Below, piece after piece: positions 28,259 through 40,679 of a stretch of 64,000 nucleotides of DNA. This DNA comes from Flavobacteriales bacterium (GTDB lineage: Bacteria; Bacteroidota; Bacteroidia; Flavobacteriales_F; PHOS-HE28), in NCBI GenBank assembly GCA_016715995.1, contig JADJXF010000019.1, positions 1 to 64,000 of the forward strand, written 5' to 3'. Made by a program: the position numbers and the translations under genes. Position 1 is the stretch's first letter, and the number at the start of each line of letters is the position of its first letter. The notes beneath the pieces were generated by a model, which made no database searches, was not told where the DNA came from, and worked only from the letters and a program-made list of their open reading frames with translations.

Positions 28259-29995
28259 TCAGTTCTTCACGAAGCGGAAGGGCACGGCGTCGGCCCCGTT
28301 CCCGATCCGCAACAGATACATGCCCGGCTTCAGCCCCTCGGTGGACAGTTCAAGGCGGTTGGTGCCGCTGCTGATCGCGATGCGCGTTTCCACGACCGTG
28401 CGGCCATTGAGGTCGAACACCGTCACGGGCACATTGCCGCGCACGCTGGTGGTGAAGGCGAGGTAGAGCGCATCGCTCACCGGGTTGGGCCAGAGGAGCG
28501 CATCCTCGAAGGTCGGCCGTTCACCGATGCCGGTGGGCAACTGGTTCAGCACGTTGATGGTGAAGCCCGAGCGCGCATAGCTCTCCTCGAGCACCATGCC
28601 CGTGTAGAACCCGTCGTCATCAATGGCCACGCTATCGCAGTAGGTATCCGTGCAGCCCGCATCATCCCAGATGGTCAGGCAGAGATCATAAGGCCCGCCA
28701 TTGGCGTAGAAGTGCGTGGGGAAGGGATCGGTGCTGCTGGTGCCGTCGCCGAAGCTCCAGAGGAACTGGTAGTTGCCCGTTCCGCCGCTGCTCAGGTTCC
28801 AGATCCACAGTTCATTCGGGATCGGGATGGCACCGCCATTCGGGTTGAGGCTGTCGATGGTGTAGGCCTGGAACACCCAGAAGCCCGCCTGGCAATCGGG
28901 ATTGCTGTTCGACTCACAGACACAGTTAGCGCTCCAGATGCCCGTGCCGCCCAAGGGGTTGCTGCAAGGCGCTCCTGGAACGTTCGGGCCATTGAGGATT
29001 CCCAGGCAATCGGTGGCGCCGGTGCCACTTGTGTCGCACACGCAATCGCTCGTCCACGTGCCGGTGAGGACCACTCCGCCGCCCATGACCACGCACGCCG
29101 TGCCTGGCACTGCCGGACCGCCTGCTACGCCTTCGCAATCCACCAATGCGTTCGCCACGCACGCGCAGTTGGCGCTCCAGATACCGGCTGCTCCATTGGG
29201 TGTGGTGCAGGGCGTGCCTGGCATGTCCGGGCCGTTCGGCACCTGTAGGCAATCGAAGACAATCGGCCCGGTGTTGATTCCGCCATTGGCATCAACATAG
29301 ATCGAATCGCACAGCGTGCTGGTGCATCCGCTGCCATCCGCAATGGTGAGGCACACGCCATAGACGCCCTCCATGGTGAACACCCAGCTTTCACTGGCTT
29401 GGGAGGAAGCACTGCCATTCGGGAGCCACCACTGATAGGAAAGGGGTGGGGTGCCGGTGGAGCAATCGGAGAAATCGGCGCTCCATGGGGCACTCGAAGT
29501 CACGCTGAAGCAGGCTTGGCAGCTTAGTGCATTGGCCACACACAGGCAGTTCGCGCTCCATGTGCCGGGTTGATTCAGGAAAGTAACGCAAGCCGTTCCT
29601 GGAAGAGCCGTGCCCCCGGGGACACCGAGGCAATCCATTGGGCTGTTGCCGCAATTGAACGAAACGGAAACGGCCGTCGAATCGAGGGCTGGCGGCACTT
29701 GGTACTGCACCACCTGCGATTGGATGGCGCCCAGGCAGGGTATGCTGATGGTGAACCCGCCGCCCTGAGAGGCCATGGCGAGGGTGATGGAAAAGCTGCA
29801 GCTCGGAGGCAGCACCGGCACGTCGATATCGATGGCCGGGAACGTAGTGGGCAACGAAGCGATGTTCACATAGCTGTTGGCGTTGCAGCCACTGACGAAG
29901 CCGTTGATGGTGACAGCGTAGGGCTGCTGCGCCATGGCGGCCAGTCCGATCGTGGCTGCTATTGCCAGTGCAATGGAGCGGAGAGAAGTCTTCAT
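28259..29995 (-). CDS. Secreted T9SS cargo protein with four Cys-rich repeats and PKD-like domains
   Basis: The 578 residues begin with a signal peptide (MKTSLRSIALAIAATIGLAA). Four repeats of about 40 residues lie near 121-159, 248-287, 287-330 and 330-369. The pattern is DC, a G-rich stretch, PG, a Cys, about 12 residues, then W-(S/T)-x-(N/D)-C-x-C. PKD-like segments occur at about 160-245 (VYGVCLTIADGSGCTSTLCD) and about 370-460 (FLWSFGDGTSSTDPFPTHFY). The C-terminus is a type A sorting domain (LLWPNPVSDALYL to GMYLLRIG). It should be exported by T9SS and surface-attached or released. Function unknown; adhesion or structure is plausible. Confidence 0.85.
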   Translation of the reverse strand: MKTSLRSIALAIAATIGLAAMAQQPYAVTINGFVSGCNANSYVNIASLPTTFPAIDIDVPVLPPSCSFSITLAMASQGGGFTISIPCLGAIQSQVVQYQVPPALDSTAVSVSFNCGNSPMDCLGVPGGTALPGTACVTFLNQPGTWSANCLCVANALSCQACFSVTSSAPWSADFSDCSTGTPPLSYQWWLPNGSASSQASESWVFTMEGVYGVCLTIADGSGCTSTLCDSIYVDANGGINTGPIVFDCLQVPNGPDMPGTPCTTPNGAAGIWSANCACVANALVDCEGVAGGPAVPGTACVVMGGGVVLTGTWTSDCVCDTSGTGATDCLGILNGPNVPGAPCSNPLGGTGIWSANCVCESNSNPDCQAGFWVFQAYTIDSLNPNGGAIPIPNELWIWNLSSGGTGNYQFLWSFGDGTSSTDPFPTHFYANGGPYDLCLTIWDDAGCTDTYCDSVAIDDDGFYTGMVLEESYARSGFTINVLNQLPTGIGERPTFEDALLWPNPVSDALYLAFTTSVRGNVPVTVFDLNGRTVVETRIAISSGTNRLELSTEGLKPGMYLLRIGNGADAVPFRFVKN

Positions 29996-30078
29996 GTTTC
30001 TGGGGTTGGTTGCGTTCGTTCCCATACACGGATGAACGCGCGACGGGGTTGGGTCATCCCGAAGATAGTTGGCCAGGC

Positions 30079-32103
<2,025 letters not shown>

Positions 32104-32130
32104 GTCGCGAAGATCGGCGCGAAAAGGGGA

Positions 32131-33621
32131 CTAGCGCACGATCATGAAGCGTTGCGGGGTGACGCCGTCCATGACCAGCAGGTAGGCGCCTGGTTGGAGC
32201 GCTTGGACATCGATGGTCTCGTTCGCTGAGGTGAGCGTATGCGAGGTGACAAGGCGGCCGTTCAGATCGGTGATGCGCATCATTGACCCGGAGGTGGCCC
32301 TGGTCAACTGAATCCGATCAGAGGCCGGGTTCGGCGAGAGAATGGTCGTCCTGTCGGATTGGTCATCGACTGAAAGCGCGATGATCGATTCATCCGAACT
32401 CACATTGCCAATGGTATCGCCATTGATCACCGCACCGAAAAGCTGGTAGGATTCACCCCATTCGAAGTAGCAGCCGTGCAGGAATTCGAATCCTAGCCCA
32501 GCTCGGTACTGGATATTGCAGTAGTCGGGCTCGAACGCATCCGTGTAACCAATGGGATAGTAAGGGACTGGCTCGTTGTCCGGTGATGGAAGAATGGGAA
32601 GCCCGAAAGTCAGCGTCCATTGTTCATTCGCGCAGTCCGGAAAGCAAATGGGTTGGCATCCGATCATCCGCTCGCCTGCTTCGTTGATCCAATGTCTGGC
32701 GATGCAAGCCGCAGTATCAGGCGGCAACCAGATGTTCTCATGGACTCGACCACGAACGAGTTGGCCTGGGTAGGATACCTGCAAGTCGCTCCAAGGGAAT
32801 TCCGGCGCACCGGCCATCCAACTCGCGCCGATCGTCGTGAGGTGTCCATAAGTGTATAACGGGCTACCGTCAGGATCCGACCAGTCCCAGCGGTGCTCGA
32901 TGTACTGTCCGTTGTACTCGATGCCTGACGCAAGCACATTTCCTGAGGCAACGGTGAACTTGTACCTGCGATGACTGCCTTGATAGCCCGTGGTCCCATT
33001 GTATCCGCTTTCGCTCACGCTGTACTCCAAGACGTCGCCTGTTTGATAGGGGAAGAGGTCCAGTAATGACGGGAGCAATGACCCAACGTCTGGCCCGTGA
33101 GTGCCGATAAGTTCATGGCCGCTCCAGCTCAGCACGCCGTAGGGCTCGCTGATCACGATGCTGTCGCCACTGGAAAGGGTGATCACCTTCTGCAGCACAT
33201 CACTGCCGAAGACTTGCGCAGTTTCAACTGCGCTCACCGAGGCCGTGATGTTCGCCAACGTGTCATAGGTCCAACTCTCCCCGAGGTTGGCTTGCGGTAG
33301 AAGAACGAAGGAGCCTGGATCATGGAAGTGCCAGGCCGTCGGTCCAATATTCACCTTGCGCTGCATGAACTGCGGCTGGTTCAGCAGCAAGAAAAGGCCG
33401 GGAGCCGTGCAGGTGTCGCACTCTTTAACGATCAAGTTCAACTCATACCTGAAGCTATCCACCCCCAACGTGTCGATGTCCGTGACACGGATCTGGGTGC
33501 TGATCGTGTCGGAGCCGTCGTTGCTGTAGTTGTAGCGGTAGGCGGGGTTGAGCAAGGCCCAGTCCTGCCCAGCAAGCGCGAAGTTGGCCAGCAACGCAAC
33601 CGAGAATAGTGCTACCCGCAT
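32131..33621 (-). CDS. Secreted T9SS cargo protein, unknown function
   Basis: The 496 residues start with a signal peptide (MRVALFSVALLANFALAGQ). A long middle region of mixed beta content follows without a recognised domain, with a Cys-containing stretch around 310-390 (CIARHWINEAGERMIGCQPI). It ends in a type A sorting domain (ILSPNPASDRIQLT, ITDLNGRLVTSHTL, QPGAYLLVMDG). The chosen ATG is the one that gives the signal peptide. The mid-region layout resembles the frameshifted cargo gene at 50746-52203: both describe a receptor-like beta protein with an LNPAY- or PFEPG-type start, but I cannot show homology without alignment. Codon use is less GC-rich than neighbours. Confidence 0.82.
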   Translation of the reverse strand: MRVALFSVALLANFALAGQDWALLNPAYRYNYSNDGSDTISTQIRVTDIDTLGVDSFRYELNLIVKECDTCTAPGLFLLLNQPQFMQRKVNIGPTAWHFHDPGSFVLLPQANLGESWTYDTLANITASVSAVETAQVFGSDVLQKVITLSSGDSIVISEPYGVLSWSGHELIGTHGPDVGSLLPSLLDLFPYQTGDVLEYSVSESGYNGTTGYQGSHRRYKFTVASGNVLASGIEYNGQYIEHRWDWSDPDGSPLYTYGHLTTIGASWMAGAPEFPWSDLQVSYPGQLVRGRVHENIWLPPDTAACIARHWINEAGERMIGCQPICFPDCANEQWTLTFGLPILPSPDNEPVPYYPIGYTDAFEPDYCNIQYRAGLGFEFLHGCYFEWGESYQLFGAVINGDTIGNVSSDESIIALSVDDQSDRTTILSPNPASDRIQLTRATSGSMMRITDLNGRLVTSHTLTSANETIDVQALQPGAYLLVMDGVTPQRFMIVR

Positions 33622-33675
33622 GGCGAAGTGAAGATAGGCGGGCAAGGGGAAACGCTGCCTAACCGCGCACGCGCC

Positions 33676-33858
33676 TCACCGCCTCATGTCCAAACGGCAA
33701 TGCTTGCAACGGTTGCCGCAGCAGTAGCCCCGCTGCAGGTGGTATTGCTCGGTGAAGACGAGGTAGCCCTCCGGCGAGAAGTAGTAGTCGCCCGGCTCCA
33801 GGCCAAGCCGCTCGATCCGGTCATCCACGGGTTGGGAGGCGCTTCCGTCGCGGTCCAT
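33676..33858 (-). CDS. DUF5522 small protein
   Basis: A 60-residue protein with the conserved DUF5522 core YLVFTEQYHLQRGYCCGNRC, then KHCRLDMRR. The C-C-x3-C-x2-C arrangement suggests metal binding, but no function is established for the family. Bacteroidota genomes usually carry one copy. It ends 54 bases before the start of the cargo gene on the same strand and diverges from the glucosaminidase gene. The 185-base gap upstream (33859-34043) holds only a possible promoter for the latter. Confidence 0.8.
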   Translation of the reverse strand: MDRDGSASQPVDDRIERLGLEPGDYYFSPEGYLVFTEQYHLQRGYCCGNRCKHCRLDMRR

Positions 33859-34011
33859 TATGCTGCCTTAACGTCCCAAGGGTCCGATGGTTCGATCCGG
33901 CGGCGAAGTTCCCTTGCGCTACACCCTGATCACCGTATCCGGTACGTTCTTTCCACACGGGCCGGTGGAATGCTCTGTGGATGGATCGTGAATAAGCCCT
34001 TGGAACCCCAA

Positions 34012-34019
34012 TAGTTTCG
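34012..34019 (+). promoter_or_regulatory. Possible -7 promoter element for the glucosaminidase gene
   Basis: TAGTTTCG fits TAnnTTYG and lies 24 bases upstream of the ATG at 34044. No -33 element at the usual spacing is seen. Confidence 0.3.
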
Positions 34020-34043
34020 CTGCTTCCCGAAGAACGCCCCGGA

Positions 34044-35030
34044 ATGGCCAGGCGCCTTGTTCAAATGTGGATAACCCGCTTAGCGGTGATGCTGGCAGCC
34101 AGCTTGGCCACGGCGTACGCCCAGGGCCAGCCGCCCTACAAGCGCTTCACGACCGAGGAGTACATCGCCCAATGGAAAGGGGTGGCGGTGAAGAAGATGA
34201 AGGAGCACGGCATTCCGGCCAGCATCACCTTGGCGCAGGGGCTGCTGGAGAGCGGCAATGGCAATAGCGAGCTGGCGCGAACGGCCAACAACCATTTCGG
34301 CATCAAGTGCACCAACGACTGGACCGGCGGCCGCAGCTACCACGACGATGACCAGAAGAACGACTGCTTCGCGAGTACCGTGAGGCCTCCGAGAGCTTCG
34401 AGGACCACAGCAAGTTCCTGAAGCGGCAGCGCTTATGCTAGCCTCTTCGAGCTGAAGACCACCGACTACCGAGGCTGGGCCCATGGGTTGAAGCAGGCCG
34501 GCTATGCCACCGACCGGCACGACCCGCGCAAGCTCATCGACCCGACCGAGCGCCACGAGTTGCACAAGCTGGACGAGGGCGTGAACTACAAGCCCGTTGC
34601 GAAGGATCTGCCCAAGCCTGCGCCGGAGCGTCACGCGCGCCGTGGTACCGTTGGCGGCGACGTGATTACCGTGGGAGGGGGCCGCAGCGTGGAGGTCTTC
34701 GAGGGCCGCATCAAGTTCGTGCGCGCTAAGCAGGGCGACAGTTTCCGCAAGCTGGCGCATGACCTGGAGATGACCCACGGCATGCTGGCGCGTTGGAACG
34801 ACATGGATAATGAGGCCACGCTCAGCGAGGGCCAGGTCCTCTACATCCAGCCGAAACGGGCTGCCGCGAAGACCACAACGGAACACATGGCTAAGCAGGG
34901 CGAGAGCCTTTGGGGCGTGAGCCAGCAATACGGCGTGAAGCTGGCCAAGCTGGCCAAGTACAACGGGCTGTCGCAGGACACGCAACTTGCCGAAGGGCAG
35001 CGCGTGCATCTGCGCAAGCCCCGCCGCTGA
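34044..35030 (+). CDS. Glucosaminidase with LysM domains, frameshifted as sequenced
   Basis: Periplasmic peptidoglycan hydrolase. After a signal peptide (ITRLAVMLAASLATAYAQ) comes a FlgJ/LytD-type glucosaminidase domain with ASITLAQGLLESGNGNSELA (catalytic Glu), NNHFGIKC and a C-terminal ADY/GWAHGLKQAGYAT segment. Two LysM repeats follow (FVRAKQGDSFRKLAHDLEMT to LYIQPKR, and MAKQGESLWGVSQQYGVKL to VHLRKPRR). Two frame changes interrupt it: a base missing at about 34370 (restoring CFREYREASESFEDH) and an extra T at about 34433 (restoring RQRYASLFELK). They cancel, so start and end are in the same frame. Corrected length is 328 residues. Likely consensus errors, not a pseudogene. Confidence 0.85.
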
Positions 35031-35034
35031 GCGA

Positions 35035-35396
35035 TCAGCTCGTAGCAGAGACTTTGTGCCATCACCGCCGCGATGGTGCGCGCGCGGTCCTTCGCCACCT
35101 CGGCATTGGGACCTTGAACAGTTCATCCACCGTGCGCTGCCAGAGCTCCAGCCATCGATCGAAGTGCGCCTGCTGCATGGGGATGCGCCGGCTCAGCACG
35201 ATGTGCGCCGTCATGGGGTCGCCTGAAAGCGCGATCGCCGAAAAGCACCATGCACCAGAAGGACGTGATGCGCGGATAGGTGCTTCCAGTCCAGATCAAC
35301 GAAGAAGTGGCCGATTACCGGGTCCGGTCGCGCACGCTCATAGAATGCACGCACCAGCGCATCGATGTCATCAGCCGTGCGGATGTCGCTCTTCAT
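35035..35396 (-). CDS. Truncated haemoglobin (group III type), several frameshifts as sequenced
   Basis: The start MKSDIRTADDIDALVRAFY, then ERARPDPVIGHFF and VDLDWKHL match bacterial group III truncated haemoglobins. The rest is found in other frames: PRITSFWCMVLFGD, then GDPMTAHIVLSRRIPM, DRWLELWQRTVDELF, and finally AEVAKDRARTIAAVMAQSL. Breaks fall at about 35276 (an extra base; removing it gives WKHLPRITSFW), about 35225 and about 35115. The 3' end is unclear; the nearest plausible stop is at 35035-35037, 5 bases from the convergent glucosaminidase stop. These proteins bind O2 or NO. The start at 35396 gives the normal N-terminus. Confidence 0.72.
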
Positions 35397-35436
35397 CAAT
35401 CAACCCTCAACCCATCAACCTCTCAACCTCCCACAC
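35397..35436. repeat. Short tandem C/A/T repeat between the haemoglobin gene and ktrA
   Basis: A run of imperfect 7-8-base units around a CAACC core (TCAATCAACCCTCAACCC, then ATCAACCTCTCAACCTC). It fills the 40 bases between the ktrA stop and the haemoglobin start. Its composition differs sharply from the GC-rich surroundings. Function unknown. Confidence 0.55.
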
Positions 35437-36121
35437 TCAATCATTCTCCCCCGTGAACCGCGCCACTTCATCCTTGGTGCCGAAGAGCACGAGGATGTCG
35501 CCTTCTCGGGCACGAAATCGGGATCCATGACGCCGAGCGCACCGAGTTTGATGGTACGTCGGCCCAGGAAGCTCTTCTCGCTCTCCTTGCGCAGCACGGT
35601 GACCAGACCCAGCTGCCGCTGACGCAGCTCATCAATGCTATTGAGCGCCTTGCCAACGAACTGTCCGGCACCACGATCTCGGCGATGATGAAGCCACCGG
35701 GCAGCGCGAACTGGTCCACCAATCGCCGCAGGTTCAGCTTGCGTGCGAGGCCCTCGGCAGCTTTCCTCGGGTGAACGATGTCGGTGACGCCCATCGAGTT
35801 GAGCACCATCTCGTGCAACGGGTTGATGGCCCGGCTGATCACGCGCTTCACCTTCAGGTTCACGAGCAGCGCGGTGGTCATGATGTTCGCGCCCTCGTTC
35901 TCGCCGATGGCCACCACGGCGGCATCCACATCGCTCAGGGGCAAGGTGCTCATCGCTTGAGGATCGTTGCTCTCAAGGCAGACGGCGTAGCTCACCTCGC
36001 TCTTTATGGCCTCCACCTTCTCCATGTCGTGGTCGATTGAGATGACCTCGTGCCCCATGCCCGTGAGCTTGATGGAGAGGTGTTTGCCGAAATTGCCGAG
36101 GCCGAATACTGCGATCTTCAT
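35437..36121 (-). CDS. ktrA: KtrA-type potassium uptake regulator, two frameshifts as sequenced
   Basis: Cytoplasmic RCK-domain ring protein that gates the KtrB potassium channel according to bound nucleotide. The N-terminal Rossmann domain is clear (KIAVFGLGNFGKHLSIKL, ISIDHDMEKVEAI, VVAIGENEGANIM, VKRVISRAINPLH), followed by RCK-C. The frame breaks at about 35660 (one T missing on the coding strand; restored FVGKALNSIDELRQRQLG) and about 35500 (one G missing; restored KGDILVLFGTKDEVARF). Corrected, it is 228 residues and ends TGEND before the stop at 35437. Together with the next gene it forms a ktrAB pair, 6 bases apart. Confidence 0.88.
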
Positions 36122-36127
36122 GCGGGG

Positions 36128-37886
36128 TCAGTTGATGAGGATGTCCTCCTTCGGATAACGGTACTTCGTGGCCTGCACCTGCCGGAGCACTCCCACGAGC
36201 AAGGTAAGCGCGCTCACACGGCCCACGAACATCACCACCACGAGGGCTATGCGCGCGGCATCGCCCAGCTCGGTCGTAATGCCCATGCTGAGGCCCACCG
36301 TGCTGAACGCGCTGAAGCACTCGAAGGCCACGGGCATCAGGCCGAGCTCCTTCTCCAACGAGGCCACCACGCTCACGGAGAGGCCGAGGAAGATCAGCGA
36401 GAGCACGATGGCTGCGAAGGCGCGGCGGGTGCTGAGGTTGCTGAGCTCGCGGCCGGAGAACTCGATGCGCCGACGGCCGCGTGCGGTGGCGAAGATGTTG
36501 AGGGTGGCCACGCCGAAAGTGGTGGTCTTGATGCCACCGCCGGTGCTTCCCGGTGATGCGCCGATGTACATGAGCAGCAGCACCACCATCAGTGCGGGGG
36601 TGGTGAGCGCTCCGGTATTGACCATGTTGAAGCCCGCCGTCCGTGGCGTGACTCCCGTGAAGAACGCCGCAGTGAAGCGTCCCCACCAGGACTCGTGCTC
36701 AGCCAGTGTTGTTCCACTCGAACACCAGGATAGCCATGGTGCCCACCAGGATGAGGAAGGCCGTGGTGAGCAGCACCAGCCGCGTGCTCAGCGTCACCAC
36801 GCGTGGATAGCGGCGGCAGGGGATACCGGTGAAGAGGCGTTTCACGCGCTCCAGCAACCAGATCCGCCCGTAACGACTGAAGTTGAACACGATGCCGAAG
36901 CCGAGGCCGCCGAAGATGAAGAGCAGCGCCACCACCCACAGCAGCCCGTAGTTGAACCGGAAGGCTGGATCGTAGAGGCCTAGGCTCTCGGTGGAGAAGC
37001 CCGCGTTGTTGAATGCCGAAACGGAATGGAACACCGCGAAGAAGAGCCGATCGGTGAACCCGTTGAAGGGCGCATCGCCCACGTTCCAGAAGATCAGCAC
37101 CGCGCCCACGACCTCCACCAGCAGCGTGAACACGATCACCTGCACGATGAACGCGCGCGCGCCGCTCAGGGTCGTATTGGCGATGTCGCGAACGCGCAAC
37201 TGCTCTTCCAATGAGGTGCGGCCCTTGAAGAAGAAGGCGAAGAAACTGGTGAAGGTCATCACGCCCAGTCCGCCGAGCTGGATCAACAGGAGCAGCACCC
37301 ACTGCCCCATGGGCGTGAGGTCCCTGCCCACATCGATGGTGCTCAGGCCGGTGACGCAAACAGCGCTGGTGCTGGTGAATACGGCATCGACGATGGAGAT
37401 GGGGCGCGTGGTTGCGTTGGGCAGCAGGAAGAGGGCCGCGCCGAAGGCAATGAGCAGGAGGAAGCTGGTGACGAAGAGCAGCGCCGGGTTGAAGAGCGCG
37501 CTGTTGCGGCCGATCTCGAGGCGCGACAGCTCGATGAAGGAGAAGAAGAGCAGGAACACCAACAGCGGCCAGTGACCGAGCGCGGCGAAGGCCATAACCG
37601 CAGCGGCCTTTCCGATGATGAGCGAGAGCGCGGCGATGAACCAGATGAGTTCTGCTTTCCGGATGCGCTCGCCGCGCAGCCCGGTGCGCAAGAGGCTGCC
37701 CAGCGTGACGAACGCCGCCGCGATCACAAGCCCGAAACTCAGCTGCTCCAACAACCGGTACGTGTTGGGGTCACTACGGTACCCGAACTCGAGCAGAAGC
37801 AGGAAGGCCGTGAGGATGATGACCGCGACCCTGGCGAGGCCCACCACTTCTTTGCGCAGTACGGTGCGGAGAAGGGTACGTTTCAT
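36128..37886 (-). CDS. ktrB: KtrB/TrkH-type potassium transporter, frameshifted as sequenced
   Basis: Membrane subunit of the Ktr/Trk potassium system. About four extra N-terminal helices precede the four-fold channel repeat. Selectivity-filter segments are STSAVCVTGLSTIDVG (first pore), HSVSAFNNAGFSTESLG (second), VTPRTAGFNMVNTGALT (third) and SAFSTVGLSMGITTELG (fourth). The frame breaks at about 36705, between FEWNNT and LAEHESWWGRF, through one extra or two missing bases. Joined, the protein is about 585 residues. It precedes ktrA on the same strand. The break lies between the second and third repeats, so as written the channel would lack half its pore. Confidence 0.9.
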
Positions 37887-37965
37887 GAGGCCTGGCGGTG
37901 CGGGCCGCCTATGCGCCGGGCCAAATCTAGCCGCAGTCGGCGTGCGCGCGCGATCGCGGCATATT

Positions 37966-40595
37966 TCAGTTCAGGGGCAGGCGATAGGCCACCACGCGTC
38001 CATCGCGTGTGGTGGTGATCAATTCGTCCCCGCGATCGCGATTCAGGTCGCCTACGGCCGGCAGTGCGATCCCTTCCACCGGGAAGCCGTGCAACTCGCT
38101 GCCATCGCTGGCCGCCACCGTCACCCGATCCGTTCCTGAAAGCACCAATGCCAGGGCGCTGCGTTCTCGTCCAAGCTCAATCGCCTCCAACTCCGGCTTT
38201 AACGGTGCCCCGTAGCCTTGGCTGAAGAGCAACTGACTCTCCCTGCTCACAATGAGGCTATCCCGGCGCAAGAGCACGACCTCCATTAGGCCGTCGAGCC
38301 CGAAATCCTCGTACCATGCTGGTCCTTCCGCGCTCAATTGCCGTTTTTCGCCGCCCAAGGTGCTCTCGTGCAGGGCGCCTTGCGCATCAGCCCAGACCAG
38401 TCGTGTCGAGGCCAGATCCGCGTGCGGTATGACACTGCGCAGCACGCTCTGCGCCGATAGCCGTGCCTTGACGGCCTCGCGCGGCGAGCCCCGGCGATCG
38501 TAGAGCTTCACCGCGCCCTCATTCGTCACCACGAGCAGATGGTCCTTGCCGCGGAGGCGCAGATGCTCCACGGCCCCGTTCACCTTCCTCTCGGGCGGGT
38601 CGCTCCCAGCCTTGCACCGCGAGGCCATCAACGCCCCAGTTGTGGATCCGTCCGTCTGCCAGGGGCACCAGCACCCGGTACTCGCGCGTGTTCTCATAGT
38701 CGAACACGGCCAGCGGCGCCGTGGCCTGTGCGGGGAAGCCGACGGGGAATCCGCCGAGGTCCTTCCCGTTGCGGTCGATGAGGTAGAATGAACGGGCGCT
38801 GTTGAAGAGCAGCTGCAGCTTCCCGTTCTTGAAGCGGTCCACTTGATGCACACGGCCCAGGATCGGGCCATCGAGCTGGCGCGACCAGAGCAGTTTTCCC
38901 GTAGCGCTGATCAGGTGGATGCGGTGCGAAGTGTCCTGCACCAGCACCTCACGCGTTTGGTTGGTGTGGTTGATCACCAAGTCCGGCTTGCGCAGCACCA
39001 ATGCATTGAGCGGGCATTCCCACAGCACGCGTTGATCCGATGCCATCTGCGCGCCTGTGCCTTCCAATGGCGCGTGCTGCAGCCCCAGCGCCACATGCAC
39101 CATCCCATTCGATGCGGGCGATACTTGCAAGGAAAGGCCGCCGTGCTGCCGCAGCAGCGAACGCCAATCACCGAAGGCGGAATCCGATTCCGTACGCAAT
39201 CCCGCCCTGAACGCATGCGCCGCCCCGCCCGGCATCGCACCACCACGTGAATGCGGCCTCATCGCTCATGCGCCTGAACCAGTCCTTGGCGCGGGTGGCT
39301 TCAGCAAGGCTGCCTCCATCGTTCCACACATCGATGCACGCGCGCACAGCGTTGGCATCGTCGCTCATCACCACGGATCCGCCGAGGATGACCCACCAAG
39401 GTTGCTGAGGCAATGCTGTCGCGCGGCCCAGCAGCAATTCGTTCGGGGTGGCTTCCGGGAAGCGGGTGATGCGCGAGCCGCGGTGGTTCAAGGTGTCGCA
39501 CGGCCGGTTCGCGCAGGGCGATGCCAGTTCTTCGGCTGCGCGCTCGGGATCATTTGTTTCGACGATGAACCACTGGCGGCCGGGCGTCAGCGAACGCGCG
39601 ATGCCGACAGTGCCAAGCATCCAGGATGTTGCCATCTCAGTCCTGCGCAGGCGTTCATCCATTGCAGCGCGCGCGGCCGTGGCGGCATCGGGATCGCCGA
39701 CGAAACGCGTCTCGCACTGCACAGCATCACCAGGCAGCAGCCGTGCGATGCTCCAGGGTCCGGCACCTTGCTGAGCCAGGGTGGAGATGAAGGCATCGGA
39801 CGCGGATGGCAGGAAGAGCCCGCTCAGAAGCATAGCGTCGGGCCGCGCTTCGAGGTCCAGTGCCAGCCAGCCCTGCGGCAGGCCCAACCGCTCGATCCGT
39901 ACCGGTTCCCAGATCGCGCTGAGCATTCCGCTGAGCCGCGCGGTGTTCACCAGCACATGCGCGTCGGAGGCCGAACCCAAGGTGGATCGGGCGCGTGCGA
40001 ACGAAGCATCGTTGGTGATGGGCGTTCCGCGCTCAAGTTGGAGCAGCGCTTCATCGATGAGATCCGCTGATGTGGAAAGGAGCCAGAGCCCTTGCCGCGC
40101 GCAAACGGTCAAGCCCTGCCAACTGCTGTCCGCATCGCAGGCTACAGGACGGCCTTCCGCGAAAGCGGCACGCCTCGCTTCAGTCAGGCCGAAGAATGCA
40201 CCGAGTTTCTCCAGTGGAACGGAATTGCCGGTCGGGCCAACGAAGAGCGCGCTGGCACCCTGCCCGGAGCGCACAAGGGCCACCAGGACCGTGGGGTCGC
40301 CGAATGCGTTGCGGAGCGCGGCATCCTGTTCGAGCATCCGGGCAGCACGAGTCAGGTTGCGCCACAGCCGCTTCGTGCTGGACTGCTGCTCCCAGCCACG
40401 CGCGAGCTGCGAGGTGTGCGTGAACCGGTCCCAATGCGCGAGCGCTTCCGGCACCTCGATGATCACCGCAGCCTCGGCAGGGATCGCGCGCCACGGATCA
40501 GCGGACTTCGTGCTGGCATCCTCCCACCGCCAGAGGGTCCACGCCACGCCACAGGCGACGGCCAGCAGCAGCAGGATGGTGAGGGCACGGCGCAT
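37966..40595 (-). CDS. Large membrane-anchored protein of unknown function, two frameshifts as sequenced
   Basis: The N-terminus is one helix (RRALTILLLLAVACGVAWTLW) followed by a predicted periplasmic domain of about 440 residues with several Cys. The C-terminal half is a run of beta-propeller-like strands (HRIHLISATGKLLWSRQLDG; SFYLIDRNGKDLGGFPVGF; GAVKLYDRRGSPR; DLNRDRGDELITTTRDGRVV). Three overlapping reading frames cover it. Joining them at about 39221-39232 (a C-rich run) and about 38597 (one extra C; restored WERPPERKVNG) gives about 876 residues. I do not recognise a named family; the N-terminal half recalls DUF3352-like proteins. It sits between lpxA and ktrB. Confidence 0.7.
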
Positions 40596-40679
40596 ACGGG
40601 GTGGACAAAGGTGCCCGTCGCGCGCCGCGCGGGCTTCAGCGGGCCGCCTCGCTTGCGCACAACGGCGTGTGGATCCGCC

